Shown here: positions 1 through 5,247 of the stretch, piece after piece
Position numbering within the stretch: position 1 is the stretch's first letter
How the letters are laid out: each line of letters begins with the position of its first letter
From: Bacteriovorax stolpii
GTDB taxonomy: Bacteria; Bdellovibrionota; Bacteriovoracia; Bacteriovoracales; Bacteriovoracaceae
Direction of reading: 5' to 3'
Length of the DNA: 7,186 nucleotides
Assembly (NCBI GenBank): GCA_945890905.1
Contig: CAMDDI010000175.1
Span: 1 to 7,186, forward strand
Program-made: the position numbers and the translations under genes
Notes under the pieces: model-generated
Seen by the model: the letters and a program-made list of their open reading frames with translations, nothing else
What the model was told of the DNA's origin: nothing
Databases searched by the model: none

Positions 1-525
1 TCCCACATCAAATGTCTCGACATCTCCACCTGCGCCCCAGAGTTCATCCCTTCCATGGATCAAATCTCAAAAGAATATCGCTACCTCTTCACTGACAGGC
101 CAGACCATCGCTATATTGCCCAAGGCCCGTTTCCTCTGAACATCGACCACATCCAAACATGCGTGGCCATGCTCAAAGGTACTCACGACTTTAAAAACTT
201 CTGGTCCATCGGTGGTGTCTCCAACTCAACCCTTCGTGAAATTATTGAATGTGACCTCACCATGATCAATCCTCAAGAGCTCTTCCAGAACTCCCTATTC
301 AGCTCGGACCTACAAAGCTGCTGGCAGTTCCGTATTGTGGGCACTGGATTCTTAAAACACATGGTGCGCCATCTTGTCGGGGCCATCTGGATGGTAGGAT
401 CGGGCTCCCTCTCCGTAGATGACTTCTCCCAGCTTCTTTATGGAGAACAAAAACAGATGCGCCCCTGGAAAAAAGCCGACCCACGGGGACTCTATCTTCT
501 AAAAGTGAATTACGAACCCGAATAA
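1..525 (+). CDS. truA: tRNA pseudouridine synthase A, C-terminal part (5' end outside window)
   Basis: The reading frame is open from the first base, so the gene starts upstream of the window and the ATG at 55 is only an internal Met. The 174 residues present are the C-terminal part of TruA, which makes pseudouridine at positions 38-40 in the anticodon stem-loop of many tRNAs. Visible landmarks are KEYRYLF near the start, the HDFKNF motif, and the block FRIVGTGFLKHMVRHLVGAI, which matches the family pattern of an aromatic-rich strand followed by HMVRN-IVG. The end, GLYLLKVNYEPE, matches the usual GLYL-V-Y terminus. The catalytic Asp lies in the missing N-terminal part. The Arg that often follows the DF-x-SF motif is Trp here (KNFW). 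The stop at 523-525 lies 20 bases before the ATG of the tgt fusion gene, so the two are probably co-transcribed. The family assignment is firm; activity cannot be judged from a partial gene. Confidence 0.93.
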   Translation, partial: SHIKCLDISTCAPEFIPSMDQISKEYRYLFTDRPDHRYIAQGPFPLNIDHIQTCVAMLKGTHDFKNFWSIGGVSNSTLREIIECDLTMINPQELFQNSLFSSDLQSCWQFRIVGTGFLKHMVRHLVGAIWMVGSGSLSVDDFSQLLYGEQKQMRPWKKADPRGLYLLKVNYEPE

Positions 526-545
526 TCTAGGTAATCTTGGCGAAT

Positions 546-2567
546 ATGAGTCGATTAAATTTTAAACTTGAGGCCACTGCTTCGGGATCACGCGCCCGCG
601 CGGCTACCTTCACCACTCTTCACGGGATCGTGCAGACACCAATCTTCATGCCGGTGGGCACTCAGGCCACTGTAAAAAACCAAACCGTCGAGTCTCTCAA
701 GACCGCGGGCTCAAACGTTCTTCTTGCTAACACCTACCACCTCCTTCTTCGCCCGGGCCCAGAGGTGATGAGAAAGTTCGGCGGGATTCATAAGTTTATG
801 AACTGGGATCGTCCCGTTCTCACAGACTCTGGCGGGTTCCAGATTTTTTCTCTCTCGCACTCGCGCGAGATGAATGAAAAAGGTGCGAGGTTTTTGAGCT
901 ACGTGGACAATCGCCCGATCCTGCTTACTCCAGAGCTCTCCATAGACATGCAAAAGGCCATTAACAGCGACATCATGATGGTGCTTGATCAATGTATTGA
1001 GTCCAATGCTAATCATAAAGATGCTAAGGCCGCTATGGAGCTCACCCATCGTTGGGCCAAGCGAAGTCTTGAGGCCCGAGGTGATTCTCTTCAATCCATG
1101 TTTGGAATTGTTCAGGGTGCTTGTCACGCGGATCTGCGCAAAAAAAGTGCCGACTACCTCATCAATCTTCGTGTCAATGGTGAAGGCTTTGATGGACTCG
1201 CTATCGGGGGCCTTGCTGTCGGTGAAACAAAATCTGAGCGCGAAGACTTCACCGCCATCGCAACTGAAATGCTTCCAGAAAATCTTCCGCGCTATCTTAT
1301 GGGTGTGGGAACTCCCATCGACATCCTGGAAGCCGTTCACCGCGGTGTCGACATGTTTGACTGCATACTGCCCAATCAATATGGCCAGCGAGGAGTTGTT
1401 TTCACAAGCCTCGGGAAATTTCAGATGAGGCGCTCAGTGTACAAGTTCTCTGAGGAAAAACTCGATCCAGCTTGCGACTGCCTGGCCTGCACCAACTACT
1501 CCCGCGCCTATCTTCATCATCTGATTAAAACTGAAGAGTCTCTTGGATGGCACCTGCTCTCTTTGCACAACATCACTTTCTTTCATAAGTTTATGAGTGA
1601 GATCAGAGAGAATATTCTCGCAGGAACTTTTCTTGATTTCTACAATCGCAAAAGAAAAGAGCTCATCATGACCGATGAGGAGAATCCTCCTTCGCCTATG
1701 AAGCCCGAGAAGCCTTATAAAAAAGATAAGCGGCTGCAGCTCGGTGATTACGAAGTCCACGACTCTGGTCGCGGATTTTCTAGTATTCGTCAGATAAGTT
1801 CCGGCGAAGTCATGCATTCAATTAATCCTCCACAAGAAGAAGCGCGCAATCTCTACATGTTACCTGCTCGGATTGATGAGAGACTCTCGTCGCTTGATGA
1901 AGTAGTGATTTGGGATGTGGGTCTGGGTGCTGCTCATAATTCCATGGCCATCATTCATGAGTTTTTAGAAAAAGATTTCACGGGAAAAATTCGCATCATC
2001 AGTTTTGAAAACGATACTGATCCATTAAAGCTTGCTCTCCGAAACGCACACTTCTTCCCGCACCTTCATCACGCTGCTCCTCACGAGCTCTTAAAAAATA
2101 ATAGGTGGGTTTCTCCGAAAGGCAACATTGAGTGGGAACTGATCCAAGGGGATTTCTCTCACGCCTTTAAGAGCGTGCTTAAGCCCCACGTCATCTTCTA
2201 CGATCCCTTCTCTATCCATACCAACCTTGAGCTCTGGAGTGAGGAGATCTTTAAAAGTATTTTTGAATACTGCAGCGGAAATGAAGTTCAGTTACTCAAC
2301 TATTCGGCTTCCACTGCGGTTCGGGCCACACTCCTTGCAGTGGGCTTCAGCGTTGGCTACGGACCAGCAACTGGCCCGAAAAGTACCACAACAGTGGCTT
2401 ACACTTGCGCCTCACTGGCCCATCAACAGGGTGTGACTTTGCTAGGTGAAGAGTGGCTTAAACGGTGGGAGAAAAGTGACGCAAAGGTCGCCAGAATGTT
2501 GAGCAAATCGGATGAGTTGGAATTTGAGGAGAAAATACGAAGTCATTCTCAGTTTCGACTTTCTTAA
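546..2567 (+). CDS. tgt: Fusion: queuosine tRNA-guanine transglycosylase + MnmC/MnmD-type tRNA methyltransferase
   Basis: The product has 673 residues from the ATG at 546; a TTG at 537 in the same frame would add three, and AGGT at 529-532 fits the TTG about as well, so the start is uncertain. Residues 1 to about 365 are a full Tgt, the enzyme that swaps G34 for preQ1 in GUN tRNAs. Catalytic Asp94 (TDSGGFQ) and nucleophile Asp272 (MFDC) are present, as are the pocket residues Asp148, Cys150, Gln190, Leu223, Val225 and Glu227, and the zinc ligands Cys310, Cys312, Cys315 and His341. Cys150 and Val225 match the bacterial preQ1-using type. A charged Pro/Lys-rich linker follows (about 366-398). 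Residues about 400-625 match the DUF752/MnmC N-terminal methyltransferase, which makes mnm5U34 from nm5U34. Its landmarks are GEVMHSINPPQEEARNLYM, the SAM-loop-like DVGLGAAHN, the acidic end IISFEND, QGDF, and YDPF...NLELW with the expected Asp553. The last 50 residues are charged and helical. There is no FAD oxidoreductase domain. Normal Tgt is about 370-390 residues, so the extra half is a true added domain. Confidence 0.93.
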   Translation: MSRLNFKLEATASGSRARAATFTTLHGIVQTPIFMPVGTQATVKNQTVESLKTAGSNVLLANTYHLLLRPGPEVMRKFGGIHKFMNWDRPVLTDSGGFQIFSLSHSREMNEKGARFLSYVDNRPILLTPELSIDMQKAINSDIMMVLDQCIESNANHKDAKAAMELTHRWAKRSLEARGDSLQSMFGIVQGACHADLRKKSADYLINLRVNGEGFDGLAIGGLAVGETKSEREDFTAIATEMLPENLPRYLMGVGTPIDILEAVHRGVDMFDCILPNQYGQRGVVFTSLGKFQMRRSVYKFSEEKLDPACDCLACTNYSRAYLHHLIKTEESLGWHLLSLHNITFFHKFMSEIRENILAGTFLDFYNRKRKELIMTDEENPPSPMKPEKPYKKDKRLQLGDYEVHDSGRGFSSIRQISSGEVMHSINPPQEEARNLYMLPARIDERLSSLDEVVIWDVGLGAAHNSMAIIHEFLEKDFTGKIRIISFENDTDPLKLALRNAHFFPHLHHAAPHELLKNNRWVSPKGNIEWELIQGDFSHAFKSVLKPHVIFYDPFSIHTNLELWSEEIFKSIFEYCSGNEVQLLNYSASTAVRATLLAVGFSVGYGPATGPKSTTTVAYTCASLAHQQGVTLLGEEWLKRWEKSDAKVARMLSKSDELEFEEKIRSHSQFRLS

Positions 2568-2575
2568 TATATACT
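2546..2575 (+). promoter_or_regulatory. Possible sigma70-type promoter before the 4-Cys exported protein
   Basis: TTCTCA at 2546-2551 (4 of 6 to TTGACA) and TATACT at 2570-2575 (5 of 6 to TATAAT) are 18 bases apart. A start near 2582 would leave a leader of about 22 bases before the ATG at 2604. The -35 lies inside the end of the tgt fusion gene. No hairpin with a T-run separates the two genes, so read-through from truA-tgt is also possible. Confidence 0.35.
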
Positions 2576-2603
2576 TTAAGAAACACTCTCAAAGTAGGAC
2601 CTG

Positions 2604-2957
2604 ATGTTGAAATTCTTATTTTTAATGATTCTGGCCTTCGATCTCCATGCGATGACAAAAAATAAAAATGTGAAAGACTGTAAAGAACGGGCCAAAGGTC
2701 CTTGCTACGAATTTTCGGGACGAGCACGCCTCTACAATAATCGCGATGTGAGAGTCTGGAAGAAAGGCTCAAACCGCTTGTACGAAATTACAGAACAGAC
2801 AGAAACTGTCTTCTCTGATCTCAAACACCTCAGCATGGCCACGGAGATCTACGGGGATTTTAATGCGTGTTTACTGTTGCCTGAAGAACCATCAGGAATT
2901 GCCCACATTTGTGTTCAAAGTGTGAAAGGCATTAAGACTTCTCACATGCCGGAATAG
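2604..2957 (+). CDS. Small exported four-cysteine protein of a conserved uncharacterised family
   Basis: The 117-residue protein starts with a short signal peptide (MLKFLFLMILAFDLHA, cleavage probably after Ala16), so the mature part of about 100 residues should be outside the inner membrane. AGGA at 2596-2599 sits 4 bases before the ATG. The mature part has four cysteines, Cys26, Cys34, Cys89 and Cys103, which suggests two disulfide bonds. The pattern GPCYEFSGRARLYN (32-45), RVWKKGSNR (50-58), YGDFNAC (83-89) and HICVQS (101-106) resembles, from memory, small conserved hypothetical proteins of other proteobacteria with GPC-x4-GR, R-x-W-x2-G and DF-x2-C motifs. I know no function for that family. 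The 3' end overlaps that of the opposite-strand peptidase gene by 16 bases. The gene call is solid; the function is unknown. Confidence 0.82.
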   Translation: MLKFLFLMILAFDLHAMTKNKNVKDCKERAKGPCYEFSGRARLYNNRDVRVWKKGSNRLYEITEQTETVFSDLKHLSMATEIYGDFNACLLLPEEPSGIAHICVQSVKGIKTSHMPE

Positions 2958-3820
2958 GCAGGCTTAAACCAACAGGCCGGTCTCACTCCTTTGGTAAAAC
3001 CTTCTGAGACATTGCAGGTCCCCTTCATCTCATCAGCGTAATAAAGTGATTCATGAACTGGCTTGGTGCAAAGGGCACCTTGAAAAAAAGTGTCCAAACG
3101 ACATTGGACAGTTGGGTAACTTAGGTTTGTGGTCTGAACCACCGAGAGATCCGGTGTGGAAAGATCTGGAGTGGGAATTCCGGCCTTAAGTGTTGCAAGA
3201 ATCTTTCCTAGATTGAGCCCGGCCAAGGTGCTTCTCATACAAATCAACTGATCTTCTCGGCTGGTATGACTTTGTTCACAGGCCTTCTTCAAAACAGCAG
3301 GAATCTGCACAGCTCTTAAAAACTTGGCATTATCTTCTTGAGCTAAAACTTTCCTCATGCATTTTAAAGACGCGTAGTAATCACTCTGCCCTTCAGAGCT
3401 TGCGAAGTCCTCTTTTGATTTCTGAGGAAAGCCACCAAAGGAGTGCCCAAGCTCATGGCATAGAACAAATTTAAAACCATCTGCACTCATCAAAGGATGG
3501 CGGGCAATTCCACCGAAAATCGAAATGAGCACTCTAGAGCGAGATGCAAAATGGATAGCGTTTACTTCCTCACTTTTCCATAGAAGGTCAAAAGTGAATT
3601 CCCGACCGTCTTGCCGAATATAATCATCGTACGCAAGCTTAACTGCTTCGATGGCCGATACGGTTGCTTCTTGAGAGAGCCCTTGGTTAATAGATTTTCC
3701 ATCCACAGGAAAGCGCAGAGAATTGGGAGGAAAGAAGGAAGCATGGGCATGAGTTTGGCCAAAGGCTGCAAGCGGCAGGGATAAGGAACAAAAAAAGCTA
3801 AAATACAGGATTTTTTTCAT
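2942..3820 (-). CDS. Exported probable zinc metallopeptidase (HELGH motif)
   Basis: The 292-residue protein has a clear signal peptide (MKKILYFSFFCSLSLPLAAFG, cut near residue 21), so it acts in the periplasm or outside. FVLCHELGHSFGGFP (118-132) contains an HExxH zinc site: His122 and His126 as ligands, Glu123 as catalytic base. Seventeen residues further on, SSEGQSDYYASLKCM (141-155) has an ExxxD pattern (Glu143, Asp147), as in gluzincin-type peptidases where this Glu is the third zinc ligand. The rest is rich in cysteine (Cys154, 181, 194, 240, 251, 269, 283), including a conserved-looking C-terminal module CRLDTFFQGALC...CWF that could be disulfide-bonded. It resembles hypothetical proteins I associate with Bdellovibrio relatives. 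The ATG at 3820 has no good Shine-Dalgarno sequence (GTCCCC precedes it), which may mean weak translation. The family and substrate are not assigned; the metallopeptidase role rests on the motif. Confidence 0.85.
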   Translation of the reverse strand: MKKILYFSFFCSLSLPLAAFGQTHAHASFFPPNSLRFPVDGKSINQGLSQEATVSAIEAVKLAYDDYIRQDGREFTFDLLWKSEEVNAIHFASRSRVLISIFGGIARHPLMSADGFKFVLCHELGHSFGGFPQKSKEDFASSEGQSDYYASLKCMRKVLAQEDNAKFLRAVQIPAVLKKACEQSHTSREDQLICMRSTLAGLNLGKILATLKAGIPTPDLSTPDLSVVQTTNLSYPTVQCRLDTFFQGALCTKPVHESLYYADEMKGTCNVSEGFTKGVRPACWFKPAYSGM

Positions 3821-3859
3821 GGGGACTATCTACCAATAGTTGCAGTGAGAGTCTCTACT

Positions 3860-3865
3860 ATTATG
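3860..3865 (-). promoter_or_regulatory. Possible -10 element for the HELGH peptidase gene
   Basis: On the minus strand these bases read CATAAT (5 of 6 to TATAAT), 39 bases before the ATG at 3820. No recognisable -35 lies 16-18 bases upstream, so support is weak. The gap 3821-3981 is divergent and must hold the promoters of both flanking genes. Confidence 0.25.
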
Positions 3866-3931
3866 AAAAAACGATAGGGTTCATTGCCTACTTTTGTACA
3901 TAGCTAGAAAAAATTTCGTCCATCGATTTGT

Positions 3932-3937
3932 TAGAAT
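3932..3937 (+). promoter_or_regulatory. Possible -10 element for the small exported protein at 3982
   Basis: TAGAAT is 5 of 6 to the -10 consensus and lies 44 bases before the ATG. The expected -35 position (3908-3915) is an A-run, not TTGACA. The hexamer ATTCTA, its reverse complement, also occurs at 3952-3957 and 3963-3968, so the match could be coincidental. Confidence 0.28.
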
Positions 3938-3981
3938 GAAACAAGGCCACAATTCTACTGAAATTCTAGATTGGAGACTCT

Positions 3982-4386
3982 ATGAAAGCTATGATGCTTT
4001 TAAGCACACTCATATTTTGTTTTGCAACAGTTGCTGCGAGCGCATCTGATCCGATCTCCCTCGATTGCAAATTCAAAATCTGGAAAGATGAGAAGGTTTC
4101 TGAAGAGCTAGAGCTCAAAGAAGCTGATCTCAGGAATGTTGATGAGAGTCGATGGCTTATGGAATCTTCTGATAAAAGGTTCAAGTTTAAAGTAGAAGTC
4201 ACTTTGAATTCATTTTTTTACGGCAACAAAAATGTATTAGGTGTTGATGTCACAGATTCAATCAAGAACACTAAAAACCGCTCGATGGCCACTTTTTCAG
4301 ACCTCGGAGATCTTATCTTCAAGGGTGGAGACCCTAATCGGACAGGCACAGGTCATGCTTATAGTGCCGTTTGTTCATTAAAATAA
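3982..4386 (+). CDS. Small exported protein of unknown function (two cysteines)
   Basis: I do not recognise this 134-residue protein. It has a standard signal peptide (MKAMMLLSTLIFCFATVAASAS, cut after Ser22 or nearby), and GGAG at 3973-3976 lies 5 bases before the ATG, which supports this start. The mature part of about 112 residues has only two cysteines, Cys29 near its beginning and Cys131 near its end, well placed for one disulfide that ties the termini together. A charged stretch (about 34-71) is followed by alternating hydrophobic/polar segments such as FKFKVEVTL and NVLGVDVTD, which suggests a small beta-rich domain. Glycines and polar residues dominate 115-128. The gene is divergent from the HELGH peptidase and convergent with the SOUL-family gene, so it is probably monocistronic. 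Nothing points to a substrate or partner. Confidence 0.78.
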   Translation: MKAMMLLSTLIFCFATVAASASDPISLDCKFKIWKDEKVSEELELKEADLRNVDESRWLMESSDKRFKFKVEVTLNSFFYGNKNVLGVDVTDSIKNTKNRSMATFSDLGDLIFKGGDPNRTGTGHAYSAVCSLK

Positions 4387-4442
4387 ATTGGGTCTTCGAA
4401 ATTCTTTTGTGTCTATTTTTTTACTGCTCCAAAGCTAAATGA

Positions 4443-4486
4443 TGGTTCCAGCACTGCTGACTGAAAAGTGGTTGGAACCAACTTTT
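4443..4486. terminator. Hairpin, probable bidirectional transcription terminator
   Basis: TGGTTCCA (4443-4450) pairs with TGGAACCA (4473-4480). The stem can continue through a G-U pair and CACT (4452-4455) with AGTG (4467-4470), leaving an 11-base loop. A competing compact hairpin pairs AAAAGTGG (4464-4471) with CCAACTTTT (4478-4486). T-rich sequence follows on the plus strand, and the A-run at 4464-4467 gives U's on the minus strand. It lies between the stops of two convergent genes, as expected for a shared terminator. Confidence 0.5.
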
Positions 4487-4508
4487 AGAAAATTTTCCTT
4501 AAGCCTGA

Positions 4509-5132
4509 TTACTCACTAAGATTTATCCAGATTTCATTTCTTCTTAGAAACCAGATCTGGAAGGGTGAATTATATCTGGCCAAGATCGGCCCACCTTGAG
4601 TCGACTCGCCATTTTTCTTTAAAGCGTCTTGAAATGTCGATAATTTCTCTTTGAAGCGAGACTCACTCCATGATCCCGAATAAGTGTAAACGGCCACTTT
4701 TCGAGGAGAGATTTCAATTAGTTTGACTCGAGAATCGTTCGGAATAGGCAGAGTTTTGAGGGTAGAGCCTTTTGGCATTGTAAATTGAACTATAAAACCG
4801 GACTCCCCTTTGACTTGAGTAACAGGAGCTGTCATGGCGATTTTATCAGAATTCGTTTGAGAAATTTGATTAACAGGAGCCGTCATAGCGATTTTTGTTT
4901 GAGATTTATTTCCGCCAAAGATGTACCCTGCAAGAATTTTAAAAGCGATGCTACCAGCATCTTCAAAATTTTCATTCACGGTAGTCTCGGCAACGATGAC
5001 AGACTCGTATTTACGTACCTCATAGACTTCGTTTTTAGAGACGATCGTATACTTTGGCTCTTCGATTGCCATAGAGGCTCCAATTGAAATAAACAGAAAA
5101 TAAATCACAAAAGTTAATCTTATCAAAACCAT
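4509..5132 (-). CDS. Exported SOUL-family (heme-binding-protein-like) protein
   Basis: The 207-residue protein has a signal peptide (MVLIRLTFVIYFLFISIGASMA, cut after Ala22), followed at once by the SOUL domain. Family landmarks are all present: EEPKYTIV and YEVRKYESVIVAETTV (24-52), FEDAGSIAFKILAGYIFGGN (56-75), two copies of KIAMTAPV (80-87 and 97-104), FTMPKGSTLKTLP (117-129), RKVAVYTYSGSWSESRF (144-160) and the C-terminal ARYNSPFQIWFLRRNEIWI (185-203). Named members (mouse p22HBP, retinal SOUL) bind heme or tetrapyrroles, but many bacterial members are uncharacterised. This protein has no histidine and no cysteine, so the usual axial heme ligands are missing; heme binding is therefore doubtful or must use another residue. 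AAGGG (5138-5142) lies 5 bases before the ATG and supports this start. It is divergent from the 5248 gene. Confidence 0.92.
   Translation of the reverse strand: MVLIRLTFVIYFLFISIGASMAIEEPKYTIVSKNEVYEVRKYESVIVAETTVNENFEDAGSIAFKILAGYIFGGNKSQTKIAMTAPVNQISQTNSDKIAMTAPVTQVKGESGFIVQFTMPKGSTLKTLPIPNDSRVKLIEISPRKVAVYTYSGSWSESRFKEKLSTFQDALKKNGESTQGGPILARYNSPFQIWFLRRNEIWINLSE
4821..4895 (-). repeat. Internal direct repeat encoding the two KIAMTAPV motifs
   Basis: The 24-base units 4821-4844 and 4872-4895 differ at only two positions, both synonymous, and lie 51 bases (17 codons) apart. The paired protein motif is normal for SOUL proteins; the near-identity at silent positions is more than the motif alone needs. 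Confidence 0.85.
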
Positions 5133-5153
5133 TAGTTCCCTTTACGTTAAGTG

Positions 5154-5181
5154 ATTCTAACCGTGTAATTTCTATTGTCTA
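5154..5181 (-). promoter_or_regulatory. Sigma70-type promoter of the SOUL-family gene
   Basis: On the minus strand, TAGACA (5176-5181; 5 of 6 to TTGACA) and TAGAAT (5154-5159; 5 of 6 to TATAAT) are 16 bases apart. Transcription would start near 5147, leaving a short leader of about 15 bases that includes the Shine-Dalgarno sequence at 5138-5142. This is the best-matching promoter in the window. Confidence 0.5.
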
Positions 5182-5202
5182 TAGGATGTCACACTATCCT
5201 AT
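5181..5202. promoter_or_regulatory. Operator-like inverted repeat between divergent genes
   Basis: ATAGGAT (5181-5187) and ATCCTAT (5196-5202) form a perfect 7-base inverted repeat around an 8-base spacer. It touches the proposed -35 of the SOUL-family gene and lies just upstream of the proposed extended -10 of the 5248 gene, so a bound dimeric regulator could affect both. The arms are short, so chance is possible. Confidence 0.35.
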
Positions 5203-5215
5203 TCAGTAAAAAAAC

Positions 5216-5224
5216 TGATATAGA
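5216..5224 (+). promoter_or_regulatory. Possible extended -10 promoter for the gene at 5248
   Basis: TGATATAGA fits the extended -10 form TG-N-TATAAT in the TG and the first four bases of the hexamer. A start near 5231 would give a leader of about 17 bases. AGGA at 5239-5242 then serves as ribosome binding site, 5 bases before the ATG. No -35 is evident. Confidence 0.3.
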
Positions 5225-5247
5225 AAGAGAAAGAAGAGAGGAATTCA

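Noticed and set aside
711..1379. 222-codon open frame on the minus strand inside the tgt domain
   Set aside because: It lies fully antisense to a strongly conserved Tgt sequence, has no recognisable domain or start context, and is explained by codon bias of the real gene. The same holds for the plus-strand frame 985-1428.
2568..2603. Terminator after the tgt fusion gene
   Set aside because: CTTT...AAAG can form only a 4-5 base stem rich in A-T, with no following T-run.
3951..3968. Tandem AATTCTA copies as a regulator site
   Set aside because: Two 7-base AT-rich copies 11 bases apart are easily chance; no dyad or clear promoter overlap supports them.
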